Assembly (NCBI RefSeq): GCF_028622875.1
Contig: NZ_CP117709.1
Location: 3,038,001-3,102,000 of the forward strand
Direction of reading: 5' to 3'
Length of the DNA: 64,000 bases
From: Streptomyces sp. MMBL 11-1
GTDB lineage: Bacteria > Actinomycetota > Actinomycetes > Streptomycetales > Streptomycetaceae
The notes beneath the pieces are model-generated. The model saw only the letters and a list, made by a program, of their open reading frames with translations. It had not been told where the DNA came from and ran no database searches. Within the stretch, counting starts at the first letter, position 1, and each line of letters starts with the position of its first letter. Shown in pieces: positions 16,704 through 24,643 of the stretch. The translations under genes were made by a program, and so were the position numbers.

Positions 16704-18383
16704 CTGACTGTCCACGCTCTCAACGAACTCCTGCTCGTCTGCTCGCTCGTCCTGCTCGTCGCCGTGGTGGCGGTGCGGATCTCGTCGCGCAGCGGGCTCC
16801 CCAGCCTGCTTCTGTATCTCGGCATCGGGATCGCCCTGGGGCAGGACGGCATCTTCGACGTCAAGTTCGACAACGCCGAGCTGACGCAGGTGTTCGGCTA
16901 CGCCGCACTGGTCGTCATCCTGGCCGAGGGCGGACTCGGGGCGAAGTGGAGAGAGGTCAGACCCGTCCTGCCCGCGGCCGCGGTGATCTCGACCGTCGGG
17001 GTCGGTATCAGCGTGGGCATCACCGCCGCCGCCGCGCACTACCTGGTCGGCCTGGAATGGCGCCAGGCCCTCATCATCGGCGCGGTCGTCTCCTCGACCG
17101 ACGCGGCGGCCGTCTTCTCCGTGCTGCGCAAGGTGCCCCTGCCGCCCCGGATCAACGGGGTCCTGGAGGCCGAGTCAGGCTTCAACGACGCCCCCGTCGT
17201 CATCCTGGTCGTCGCGTTCTCCGCGGTCGGCCCGGTCGAGCACTGGTACATCCTGGTCGCGGAGATCGCCATGGAGCTGGCCATCGGCGCCGCGATCGGA
17301 ATCGCGGTGGGCTGGCTGGGGTCCCTGGGGCTGCGGCACGTGGCGCTGCCCGCCTCCGGCCTCTACCCGATCGCCGTGATGGCCATCGCCGTCTCCGCTT
17401 ACGCGGCGGGCGCCCTGGCCCACGGCAGCGGGTTCCTCGCCGTCTACCTGGCCGCGATGATCCTCGGCAACTCCAAGCTGCCGCACTGGCCCGCCACGCG
17501 CGGCTTCGCCGACGGGCTCGGCTGGCTGGCCCAGATCGGCATGTTCGTGCTGCTCGGCCTGCTGGTCACCCCGCACGACCTGGTCGACGACTTCTGGCCC
17601 GCCATCGTCGTGGGCCTGGTGCTGACCATGGTGGCGCGGCCGCTGTCGGTCTTCCTGAGCCTCGCGCCGTTCCGGCTGCCGGCCCGCGAGAAGATCCTGA
17701 TGTCCTGGGCCGGGCTGCGCGGGGCGGTGCCCATCGTCCTGGCGACCATCCCGATGGTGTCCGGGGTGGAGGGCAGTACCAAAATCTTCAACATCGTCTT
17801 CGTCCTGGTCATCGTCTACACCCTGATCCAGGGCCCGACACTGCCCTGGGTCGCGAACAAGCTGAACATCGCCGACGATCCGTCCGAAGCCGACGACCTG
17901 GGCATCGAGTCGGCCCCGCTGGAACGGCTGCGGGGGCACCTGCTGTCTGTCGCCATCCCCACGAAGTCCAAGATGCACGGCGTCGAGATCGGCGAACTCC
18001 GGCTCCCGGCCGGCGCCGCGGTCACCCTGGTGGTCCGGGAGGGCAAGAGCTTCGTGCCGGCCCCGGCGACGGTGCTGCGACGCGGGGACGAGCTGCTGGT
18101 GGTGGCCACCGACCCGGTGCGCGACAGGGCGGAGGAGCGGCTGCGGGCGGTCGGCGAGGGCGGCAAGCTGGCCGGCTGGCTGGGCACGGGCAGATCCTCC
18201 GCTTCCGACGCTCCCGGCACGGCGGGACCCCATGGCGGTTCGGCCATCCCCCAGGGGATGAAGCTGGCCAAGAAGCTCGGCGGCGCCGGTGCCCGTACCA
18301 GCGCCCACGGAAGGGGAAACGGCAGCGGAAGCGGAAGCGCAAACGGCAGCGGCAGCGGCAGCGGCACGAAAGCCAGCCTCTAA
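16704..18383 (+). CDS. Na+(K+)/H+ antiporter, CPA1/NhaP2-like, with TrkA-C domain
   Basis: A 559-residue cation/proton antiporter. About 12 membrane helices are followed by a cytoplasmic TrkA-C-like domain (about 400-480, containing MHGVEIGELRLPAGAAVTLV and GDELLVVATD) that may gate on a nucleotide or ion. It ends in a Gly/Ser tail. Transport-core residues appear in VVSSTDAAAVFSVLR and LEAESGFNDAPVV. The likely start is CTG 16704: AAGGA lies 7 nt upstream, and it restores the first helix (TVHALNELLLVCSLVLLVAV). The next in-frame GTG (16764) would begin inside that helix. It is divergent from penicillin acylase; 16487-16703 is a shared promoter region. Confidence 0.87.
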   Translation: MTVHALNELLLVCSLVLLVAVVAVRISSRSGLPSLLLYLGIGIALGQDGIFDVKFDNAELTQVFGYAALVVILAEGGLGAKWREVRPVLPAAAVISTVGVGISVGITAAAAHYLVGLEWRQALIIGAVVSSTDAAAVFSVLRKVPLPPRINGVLEAESGFNDAPVVILVVAFSAVGPVEHWYILVAEIAMELAIGAAIGIAVGWLGSLGLRHVALPASGLYPIAVMAIAVSAYAAGALAHGSGFLAVYLAAMILGNSKLPHWPATRGFADGLGWLAQIGMFVLLGLLVTPHDLVDDFWPAIVVGLVLTMVARPLSVFLSLAPFRLPAREKILMSWAGLRGAVPIVLATIPMVSGVEGSTKIFNIVFVLVIVYTLIQGPTLPWVANKLNIADDPSEADDLGIESAPLERLRGHLLSVAIPTKSKMHGVEIGELRLPAGAAVTLVVREGKSFVPAPATVLRRGDELLVVATDPVRDRAEERLRAVGEGGKLAGWLGTGRSSASDAPGTAGPHGGSAIPQGMKLAKKLGGAGARTSAHGRGNGSGSGSANGSGSGSGTKASL

Positions 18384-18428
18384 GACTCCCGAGACTCCAG
18401 AGGCTTCTGCGGTCCCCGTGAGTCCCCC

Positions 18429-18472
18429 TGAGCGCTCTCAGATCTCACTCTGAGCGCTCTCTGAGCGCTCTC
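18429..18472. repeat. Array of four 11-bp repeats (TGAGCGCTCTC-type)
   Basis: Units start at 18429, 18440, 18451 and 18462. Three are identical (TGAGCGCTCTC) and the second is diverged. Each contains the palindrome GAGCGCTC. Exact 11-bp spacing puts all units on one helix face, consistent with an operator array about 330 bp upstream of the MFS gene. The rest of 18384-18799 has no clear gene. Confidence 0.6.
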
Positions 18473-18527
18473 TGAGGCGACGACCCAGGCGTGGGTCAGC
18501 GGGGCGTCGTAAATCACAGGCTGCTAC

Positions 18528-18566
18528 GGAAGCCCTGTGCGCAATCACAGGCATACAGGGCTTTCC
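18528..18566. promoter_or_regulatory. Hairpin in MFS leader region
   Basis: GGAAGCCCTGT pairs with ACAGGGCTTTCC (one bulged base). The sequence AATCACAGG occurs at 18512 and again inside the loop. It is either a terminator for the antiporter gene or a leader structure of the MFS transcript; the sequence does not decide. Confidence 0.45.
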
Positions 18567-18799
18567 TGCCTGTACCATGAAGACAAACCTGATCGACCAA
18601 CTCTGTCTGAAGCAGAGCTGGCGCGACCGTATGGCGGTCGTGGTGTCTCTTCGCCCGGCGTTTCTTCGCCGATTGCAGCGAGTCGCCCGGCATCTACCGC
18701 AGTTCAGCGCGAAGAGGACAGCTCTCGGCCGCTTCCGTCCGGCCCGCCCCACAAGGGCGCCGGGAAGCAGGGCTACCAGGCGGCAGAAAGGCAAGGACC

Positions 18800-20080
18800 G
18801 TGGCGACCACGGTCTCCGACCGCCCCGGATACGGGCAACTGCTGCGCACCCCCGGTGCGTGGACCTTCCTCCTCCCGGGCTTCGCCGCACGGCAGCCGTT
18901 CGCGATGCTCACCATCGGCATCGTCCTCCTCGTGCAGCACACGACCGGTTCGTACGGCAGCGCGGGAGCCGTCGCGGCGGTCTCCGGCGTCTCCATGGCG
19001 CTGTTCGCGCCGCAGAGCGGCAAGCTCGCCGACCGCTTCGGTCAGCGCGCCGTCCTGCTGCCCGGGGTCCTCCTCCACACCGCCTCCGTGAGCGCCCTGA
19101 CCGTGCTGGCGCTGGCGGACGCACCCCTGTGGGCGCTGTTCGCCGCCGCCGTGCCGACCGGCGCCTCGATCCCGCAGATCGGCCCCATGGTGCGGGCCCG
19201 CTGGGCGGCGATGCTGGGGGCGGGCCCCGACCGGCCCGCCTCTCCGCTGATGTCCACCGCGGCCGCGTTCGAGTCGGTGACGGACGAGTTCACGTTCGTC
19301 CTCGGCCCGGTGATCGCCACCGCGCTGTGCACCGGCGTGCACCCGGCGGCCGGACTCATCACGGAAGCCGCTCTGACCCTGGTCGGCGGCCTGCTCTTCG
19401 CCGCGCAGCGCGCCACCCAGCCCGCGCCTCGCAACGCGGCCACCACGGCCGAACCGCACACCTCGGCGCTCTCCGTACCGGGCGTGCGCGTCCTGGCCGT
19501 CGTCTTCCTGGGCATCGGCGCGGTCTTCGGTGGGATGCAGGTCTCGCTGACCGCGTTCTCCGAGGAGATCGGTCACCCCGGGGTGAACGGCGTCCTCTAC
19601 GGGATCTTCGCAGCGGGCAACATGCTGGCCGGCATCGCCTGCGGCGCCATCGCCTGGAAGAGCAGCCCGCGCCGTCGGCTGATCGTCGGATACGTGGCGC
19701 TGACCCTGACCGCGTCCGGCCTGTGGGCCGTGCACTCGGTGCCGCTGCTGGCCGGGCTCGGCCTGCTGGTCGGCCTCTGCATCGCTCCGGCGCTGATCAG
19801 CGGCTACACCCTGGTCGAAGCGCTGGTGCCCGCCACCGCCCGCACCGAGGCCTTCACCTGGCTGACGGGCGCCGTGGCGCTCGGGCAGGCGGCGGCCGTG
19901 ACCGTGGCGGGGCAACTCGCCGACGCCCATGGCGCGAGCACCGGTTTCCTGGTGCCTCTGGCCGGAACAGCGCTGGCCCTGTTGACCCTGCTGGCCCTGC
20001 GTTCGCGGCTGTCTCCGAAGCCCTCGGGACGCACCGTGGCACGTGGGATCGGTCACCGCGAGCCGGTCACGGTGGACTGA
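18800..20080 (+). CDS. Major facilitator superfamily transporter
   Basis: A 426-residue, 12-helix transporter. The start is GTG 18800 with AAGGA 3 nt upstream. The N-terminal half carries the loop 2-3 signature as SGKLADRFGQRAVLLPG. The sequence is Ala/Leu-rich with regularly spaced hydrophobic segments up to about residue 405, then a short basic tail. The overall type resembles actinobacterial drug or metabolite exporters of the MFS. The substrate is unknown. It lies alone between the antiporter and the CIRCE-controlled zinc-ribbon gene. Confidence 0.85.
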   Translation: MATTVSDRPGYGQLLRTPGAWTFLLPGFAARQPFAMLTIGIVLLVQHTTGSYGSAGAVAAVSGVSMALFAPQSGKLADRFGQRAVLLPGVLLHTASVSALTVLALADAPLWALFAAAVPTGASIPQIGPMVRARWAAMLGAGPDRPASPLMSTAAAFESVTDEFTFVLGPVIATALCTGVHPAAGLITEAALTLVGGLLFAAQRATQPAPRNAATTAEPHTSALSVPGVRVLAVVFLGIGAVFGGMQVSLTAFSEEIGHPGVNGVLYGIFAAGNMLAGIACGAIAWKSSPRRRLIVGYVALTLTASGLWAVHSVPLLAGLGLLVGLCIAPALISGYTLVEALVPATARTEAFTWLTGAVALGQAAAVTVAGQLADAHGASTGFLVPLAGTALALLTLLALRSRLSPKPSGRTVARGIGHREPVTVD

Positions 20081-20110
20081 TTCAACGGAATACGTCAGTA
20101 TGGAGCGTCG

Positions 20111-20137
20111 TTAGCACTCATTGAGTGAGAGTGCCAG
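20111..20137. promoter_or_regulatory. CIRCE element (HrcA operator)
   Basis: TTAGCACTC, 9-nt spacer, GAGTGCCAG. It matches the CIRCE consensus TTAGCACTC-N9-GAGTGCTAA at 16 of 18 arm positions. It ends 9 bp before the start of the FmdB-family gene, so HrcA would repress that gene until heat or protein-folding stress. Confidence 0.85.
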
Positions 20138-20146
20138 GAGGAGCAA

Positions 20147-20509
20147 GTGCCGACCTACCAGTACCAGTGCACCGAATGCGGCGAGGGCCTCGAGGCGGTG
20201 CAGAAGTTCACCGATGATGCCCTGACCGTGTGCCCGAGCTGCGACGGACGCCTCAAGAAGGTGTTCTCCGCGGTCGGCATCGTCTTCAAGGGTTCCGGTT
20301 TCTACCGGAACGACAGCCGCGGCTCCTCGTCGAGCAGCACAGCGGCGTCGACGCCCTCGAAGTCGTCCGACTCCACGTCGTCCTCGTCGTCGGGTTCGGA
20401 CACGAAGACGAGCGCGACATCGTCGTCCTCTTCGTCTTCGTCTTCGTCCGGCTCCTCCTCGTCGTCGGCGTCCGCGCCGGCCACGTCGAGCAGTACGTCG
20501 GCCGCCTGA
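20147..20509 (+). CDS. FmdB-family zinc-ribbon protein, Ruc-like (redox/heat-stress chaperone candidate)
   Basis: A 120-residue protein. The start is GTG 20147 behind AGGAGGAG. Residues 1-50 form a zinc ribbon with four cysteines (CTECG and CPSCDGRL) followed by FSAVGIVFKGSGFYRND. The remaining 60 residues are almost all Ser/Thr/Ala with a few Lys/Asp, hence disordered. The same architecture, the CIRCE control and proximity to the 5-formyl-THF cyclo-ligase/galU block are found for Mycobacterium tuberculosis Rv0991c (Ruc), described as a redox-regulated chaperone working with DnaK. Databases usually label this family FmdB regulatory protein; the chaperone role is the better inference here. Confidence 0.88.
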   Translation: MPTYQYQCTECGEGLEAVQKFTDDALTVCPSCDGRLKKVFSAVGIVFKGSGFYRNDSRGSSSSSTAASTPSKSSDSTSSSSSGSDTKTSATSSSSSSSSSSGSSSSSASAPATSSSTSAA

Positions 20510-20537
20510 GCCCGCGTACGCCCCACCTGCTTTTCAC

Positions 20538-20567
20538 GGACCCCGCCGAGGCCACTCGGCGGGGTCC
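20538..20567 (+). terminator. Hairpin terminator after the FmdB-family gene
   Basis: GGACCCCGCCGAG pairs with CTCGGCGGGGTCC around a 4-nt loop. The 13-bp stem lies between the zinc-ribbon gene and mtnP, with no T-tract. Confidence 0.75.
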
Positions 20568-20610
20568 GGGCGTTCGCCCCGGAAAACGCTCCTGCCGATA
20601 CGGTGACCGC

Positions 20611-21495
20611 ATGGCGAACGCACTTGACGAAACGGGCTCCGGTACGGGTACGGCGGGTACCGGGAGCTCCGCGGAGATCGGTGTCATCGGCGGCTCGGGC
20701 TTCTACTCCTTCCTGGAGGACGTCACCGAGGTCACCGTGGACACCCCTTACGGGAAACCGAGCGACTCGGTCTTCCTCGGCGAGCTCGGCGGCCGGCGGG
20801 TGGCCTTCCTGCCCCGTCACGGACGCGGCCACCACCTGCCGCCTCACCGCATCAACTACCGGGCCAACCTGTGGGCTCTGCGCTCCGTCGGGGTCCGGCA
20901 GGTCCTCGGCCCGTGCGCGGTGGGCGGGCTGCGGCCGGAGTACGGACCGGGCACCCTGCTCGTCCCCGACCAACTGGTGGACCGCACCAAGGCCCGCGTG
21001 CAGACTTTTTACGACGGTGAGACCCGGGCCGACGGGACCGTACCGAACGTCGTCCACCTGGGCTTCGCCGACCCGTACTGCCCCGAGGGGCGCAAGGCCG
21101 CGCTCGCCGCTGCTCGCGGACGCGACTGGGAGCCGGTGGACGGTGGCACCCTGGTGGTCGTCGAGGGTCCTCGCTTCTCGACCCGTGCGGAATCGCGCTG
21201 GCACGCGGCGATGGGCTGGTCGGTCGTGGGCATGACCGGACACCCCGAAGCGGTCCTCGCCCGGGAGCTGGGCCTCTGCTACACGACGATGACCCTGGTG
21301 ACCGACCTGGACGCGGGGGCCGAGGCGGGCGAGGGCGTCTCGCACGAAGAGGTGCTCCAGGTGTTCGCGGCCAACGTGGACCGGCTGCGCTCGGTGCTGT
21401 TCGACGCGGTGGCCGGGCTGCCGAAGAGCGAGAACCGCAACTGCACGTGCGCCCATGCCCTGGACGGGATCGACACGGGGATCGCCCTGCCGTAG
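20611..21495 (+). CDS. mtnP: S-methyl-5'-thioadenosine phosphorylase
   Basis: A 294-residue purine nucleoside phosphorylase-family enzyme of methionine salvage, splitting methylthioadenosine to adenine and methylthioribose-1-phosphate. Signatures are IGVIGGSGFYSFLED (phosphate loop), AFLPRHGRGHHLPPHRINYR, VVEGPRFSTRAESR and the purine-binding VVGMTGHPEAVLAREL, ending in MTLVTDLDAG. The first ~20 residues are a Gly/Thr-rich extension. The start is ATG 20611, with GGTGA shortly upstream. It lies behind its own upstream terminator, so it is probably separately transcribed from the zinc-ribbon gene. Confidence 0.9.
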   Translation: MANALDETGSGTGTAGTGSSAEIGVIGGSGFYSFLEDVTEVTVDTPYGKPSDSVFLGELGGRRVAFLPRHGRGHHLPPHRINYRANLWALRSVGVRQVLGPCAVGGLRPEYGPGTLLVPDQLVDRTKARVQTFYDGETRADGTVPNVVHLGFADPYCPEGRKAALAAARGRDWEPVDGGTLVVVEGPRFSTRAESRWHAAMGWSVVGMTGHPEAVLARELGLCYTTMTLVTDLDAGAEAGEGVSHEEVLQVFAANVDRLRSVLFDAVAGLPKSENRNCTCAHALDGIDTGIALP

Positions 21496-21706
21496 CGGGG
21501 ATCGCCGGCGCTTCGGCAGGGCGGGCGTCGCCGGAACGGGTGACGGAGTTATCCCCAGTGCGGGGACTGTCCACAGGCCTCAGCGGGATCTGCGCGGACG
21601 GTGGAGAGTGAGGGGGGTTCGGCCGGAACAACCGGTCCGGACCCCCCTTCACCGTTCCCTCCCCTCTCTCTCCCTTGCCCTCCTCCGCCGGAATCCAGGT
21701 GATGCC

Positions 21707-22489
21707 ATGTCCACGCCCATGCCCCCGCCCATGCCCCCGCCCATGTCCACGCCCCCTTTCCCGTCTCGACCCCCTTCCCTGCCCTCCTCCCTCCCCTCCT
21801 CGCCAACTCGTTCCCCGTCCCGGTCCCCGTCCCCGTGCCCGCCTCCGGCGCCGGTGCCCCCGCCATGCGGGGTGAGGCCGTTCGGACCCCTGCGTGTGCG
21901 GGGTGGTGGTGCGGACCGGCTGCGCCGGATGCTGCGTCGACAGCGGCGCGCGGCGGCTGCGGGGCTCGCGCTGGCGGGTGCCGCGCTGGCCACCACGGGC
22001 CTGAGCAGTACCGACGGGGAGTCCGGCCCACCGGGTGCTCCGCAGGGGGCCGGCCGGCCGGCCGTGCGGCTGGTCTCCGCGCCGGTCCGGATCGCGGACC
22101 CGGAGACAGTACGACTGCTGCGCCCGGGGGACCAGGTCGATGTGATCGCGGTCGGTGACGCCGACGACGAAGCACGCGTGGTGGCGCGAGGAGTGCGCGT
22201 GGCGAGGGTGCCGTACGCGGCCGCAGGGCCCGGCGGCCATGCGGCCGACATGTCCAGCGCCGGAGCGGACGGCGCGGGACGAAGGGACAGTCCGGGAGGG
22301 CTGGACGGTCCGGGACGAGCGCATGGTTCGGGAGGAGCGGGTGGCATCGGTGAAGCGGATGGCATCGGAGGCACGGGGGTGGAGGGCGGGGCGCTGGTGG
22401 TGCTGTCCGTGGAGCGGTCGACGGCCACGGCGCTGCTGGGCGCGAGCGCTTCGGGGCGGCTGGCCGTGGCGGTGTCCGATGCGAACTGA
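21707..22489 (+). CDS. RcpC/CpaB-like (Flp pilus assembly-type) protein
   Basis: A 260-residue protein. The N-terminus is extremely Pro/Ser-rich because of repeated ATGCCCCCGCCC units, giving several possible ATG starts (21707, 21719, 21731, 21743). AGGTGA precedes the first. A basic stretch (RLRRMLRRQRRA) and one hydrophobic helix (about 85-103) follow. A region like the C-terminal half of RcpC/CpaB comes next: RLVSAPVRIADPETVRLL, GDQVDVIAV and a terminal ALVVLSVERSTATALLGA. A Gly-rich insert (about 185-220) interrupts it. A membrane-anchored extracytoplasmic role is likely. No other pilus genes are adjacent, and mscL follows 113 nt downstream. Confidence 0.6.
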   Translation: MSTPMPPPMPPPMSTPPFPSRPPSLPSSLPSSPTRSPSRSPSPCPPPAPVPPPCGVRPFGPLRVRGGGADRLRRMLRRQRRAAAAGLALAGAALATTGLSSTDGESGPPGAPQGAGRPAVRLVSAPVRIADPETVRLLRPGDQVDVIAVGDADDEARVVARGVRVARVPYAAAGPGGHAADMSSAGADGAGRRDSPGGLDGPGRAHGSGGAGGIGEADGIGGTGVEGGALVVLSVERSTATALLGASASGRLAVAVSDAN

Positions 22490-22602
22490 CGCCCGTTCAC
22501 CTCACCCATGGGGCGTAGCGGGTTGGACAGTGCCGCCTTCTCCCGCCTTAGGTGGCGGAGCAGTTCGCTCCCCTCACCACCCATGCGAAAGAAGGCTCAC
22601 CT

Positions 22603-23133
22603 GTGAGCGAGAAGAAGGTCAGTCTGCTGGAGGGCTTCAAAGCCTTCCTGACACGCGGCAATGTGATCGACCTCGCGGTGGCTGTCGTCATCGGCGCCGC
22701 GTTCACCAACATCGTGAACGCTGTCGTCAAGGGCGTGATCAACCCCCTGGTCGGCGCGTTCGGCACCCAGGACCTGGACAACTACAGCTCCTGCCTCCGG
22801 GGCCCCTGCACCACGGACCCGAGGACCGGGGAGATGGACGGGATCGAGATCCTGTGGGGCTCGGTGCTCAGCGCCGCCCTCAGCTTCCTCATCACCGCTG
22901 CCGTCGTGTACTTCCTGATGGTGCTGCCGATGGCCAAGTACCTGGCCAGGCGGGCGGCGGCGCAGGCCGCCAAGGAAGGCGTGCGGGAGACGATGGAGGT
23001 GAGCGAGCTGGAGGTGCTGAAAGAGATCCGCGACGCCCTCGTGGCGCAGCGCACCGGTGGCGCGCCCGGCTCTCACGGGCCGGGCTCGGGCGGGACGGAC
23101 GGGGCGGCGGCGGGCCCGCGCGAGGACGGGTAG
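22603..23133 (+). CDS. mscL: Large-conductance mechanosensitive channel MscL
   Basis: A 176-residue membrane channel that opens under hypo-osmotic shock. The start is GTG 22603 with GAAGG upstream. The N-terminal amphipathic helix and TM1 are typical (LLEGFKAFLTRGNVIDLAVA, then VVIGAAFTNIVNAVV). The extracellular loop holds two cysteines (SSCLRGPCTTD), possibly a disulfide. TM2 is followed by the basic LARRAAAQAAKE cluster and the cytoplasmic EVLKEIRDALVAQR helix. The tail is Gly-rich and longer than in enterobacterial MscL (about 136 residues). A homologue also lies near this gene block in mycobacteria. Confidence 0.94.
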   Translation: MSEKKVSLLEGFKAFLTRGNVIDLAVAVVIGAAFTNIVNAVVKGVINPLVGAFGTQDLDNYSSCLRGPCTTDPRTGEMDGIEILWGSVLSAALSFLITAAVVYFLMVLPMAKYLARRAAAQAAKEGVRETMEVSELEVLKEIRDALVAQRTGGAPGSHGPGSGGTDGAAAGPREDG

Positions 23134-23149
23134 CCTTCCGGGCCACCGC

Positions 23150-23374
23150 TCAGATGTGGTGGGGCGGCTTCTCGTCCAGGAAGCGCGCGAGGTCGGCGGC
23201 GCTGCCGCCGGAGAGAGGCCGCTCGCCCCACCCCTGGTCCGTATCGTCCGCGGACTGCCGGTCCAGCGGATCGTCGAAGTCCAGAACCGGCTTGGGCTTC
23301 GGTTCCTCGTGCGGCTGCTCCTGTGGCTGCTGCTGCTTCGCATCGCGCGGGCTGGGGGCGGGGGCGGCGCTCAT
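23150..23374 (-). CDS. Small acidic hypothetical protein
   Basis: A 74-residue protein; ATG 23374 with GGAG just upstream. The N-terminal half is Gln/Pro/Glu/Lys-rich and disordered (QQQPQEQPHEEPKPKP). The C-terminal half contains VLDFDDPLDRQSADDTDQGW and a final helix SAADLARFLDEKPPHHI. The ordered end and good codon bias suggest a real gene. No function is recognised. It lies 61 nt downstream of the last molybdoenzyme-cluster gene on the same strand and converges on mscL. Confidence 0.65.
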   Translation of the reverse strand: MSAAPAPSPRDAKQQQPQEQPHEEPKPKPVLDFDDPLDRQSADDTDQGWGERPLSGGSAADLARFLDEKPPHHI

Positions 23375-23435
23375 GTCTCCAGGGTACGGCGGGGCACCAC
23401 CGGATGTGAGCCGCCGTGGAGCCGGGCGGTGGGCG

Positions 23436-23831
23436 TCAGCGGTCCTTCGGGTCGATGAGCCACAGGCCGAGCACGACGAGGAACGACAGGCAGAGGAAGC
23501 CCGCACCCCACCAGGCGGTGCCGGTATTGCCCTCCATCCACTCGTCGATCAGGACCGTCAGCCCCCAGAGCTGACCGATGACGACGGTCATGGCCAGGGT
23601 GAGCCGGGCGGTCAGCTTCGAGGAGCGCTCGGGGTCCTGGTCGGTGCCCGCTCCGGGCCCGGGGCCGGTGTGCCGGACGCGAGGGTCCCCGTATCCGCTG
23701 GTGGGACGGATCTGCGGATACCGCTCGTGGACGGGCCGGTTCAGTTCGGGGTCGGCGCTGCCGGGGTGGTACGTGGGGAAGTGGCTGCCGGGGGGCGGCA
23801 GCGGCTGCTCGGGGTGCGGGGTGTCGCTCAT
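23436..23831 (-). CDS. Small two-helix membrane protein of the molybdo-oxidoreductase operon
   Basis: A 131-residue protein; ATG 23831 overlaps the Rieske stop codon by 4 nt (ATGA). The first 70 residues are Pro-rich and soluble. Two membrane helices follow (about 78-95, LAMTVVIGQLWGLTVLI, and 105-125, AWWGAGFLCLSFLVVLGLWL), and the chain ends with DPKDR. Tight coupling to the Rieske gene suggests an accessory or anchor subunit of the same complex. I do not recognise a named family. Confidence 0.7.
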   Translation of the reverse strand: MSDTPHPEQPLPPPGSHFPTYHPGSADPELNRPVHERYPQIRPTSGYGDPRVRHTGPGPGAGTDQDPERSSKLTARLTLAMTVVIGQLWGLTVLIDEWMEGNTGTAWWGAGFLCLSFLVVLGLWLIDPKDR

Positions 23832-24643
23832 GCCCGCCTGCCCGTGTTCCCGGCGGTGGCGGGGGTCTCGCCGGCTCCCGGCCCGGGGCCGGGTGCGGGG
23901 CCGGTGGCCCGGCGGGCGGTTTCCGTTCCGCCGTCGGCCCGGGTCGGGGGCCGCTCGCCGGTGTTCCGGCGGCCGGGTCGTGCGCCGGCTGCCCGGGGCG
24001 GGGATTCGGCTCCGCCGCCGATGTCGGGGCACCCGATGCGGGAGGCGAGGTCGGGGCGGTCGCCGCCGAGCTGGCGGCAGAGGCCTTCCTCGATGCTCTC
24101 GCCGGAGCGGGTGGTCCCCACGGCCCAGATACTGCCGTCGTCCTGCTCGATGACCACGACCTTGGGCAGCCCGCGCGGCGGCGGTCCCGCCGTGACCTCG
24201 CCGGACCTGGCGTCGAAGACTCCTTCGTGGCAGGGGCAGTACAGCTCGCCCTCGGTGCCCCGGTCCTTGCGCCAGAGCACGGCGCAGGCGAGGTGGGTGC
24301 AGACGGCGGAGTAGCCGACGAGCGTGCCGTCGTCGAGGCGGACGGCGACGGCCCGGTCCTCCTCGCCCGGGTAGCGGAAGGCGATCGACTCGCCGGGCTG
24401 GAGTCGCCCGGCGATGCGCTTCGCCTCGGGGGCCTTGCCCTCCTCGCCGTCGCCGTGGCGGTGGAGCATGCCCGCGGCCACCCCGATGCCGCCGACGGCG
24501 AGCCCTCCGGAGACGGTGGTGACGATCCGGAGGTAGTCCCGCCGAGTGGTGAGGGAGTCGGCGGCGATCCGGTCCTGGAGCGCCTCGCGCGGGTCTCCCC
24601 CGGCGGGGTGGTCGCCGCCCGGCTGGTGATCGGTGACGCTCAT
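23828..24643 (-). CDS. Rieske [2Fe-2S] protein with Tat-type N-terminus
   Basis: A 271-residue electron-transfer subunit. A twin-arginine motif TTRRDYLR (about 32-39) precedes a hydrophobic helix (about 40-60), so the protein is probably Tat-exported and membrane-anchored. The Rieske cluster motifs are CTHLAC (Cys115, His117) and CPCHEG (Cys136, His139), with Cys120/Cys138 available for the usual disulfide. A Pro/Gly/Arg-rich tail of about 80 residues is unusual. The ATG overlaps the upstream ferredoxin-subunit stop by 4 nt. It should pass electrons between quinol or an external donor and the Fe-S subunit. Confidence 0.88.
   Translation of the reverse strand: MSVTDHQPGGDHPAGGDPREALQDRIAADSLTTRRDYLRIVTTVSGGLAVGGIGVAAGMLHRHGDGEEGKAPEAKRIAGRLQPGESIAFRYPGEEDRAVAVRLDDGTLVGYSAVCTHLACAVLWRKDRGTEGELYCPCHEGVFDARSGEVTAGPPPRGLPKVVVIEQDDGSIWAVGTTRSGESIEEGLCRQLGGDRPDLASRIGCPDIGGGAESPPRAAGARPGRRNTGERPPTRADGGTETARRATGPAPGPGPGAGETPATAGNTGRRA

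Noticed and set aside
20260..20509. Frameshift in the FmdB gene because the +1 frame is also open for a long way
   Set aside because: The Ser-rich tail in the annotated frame is the family norm, and mtnP has its own ATG and an upstream terminator.
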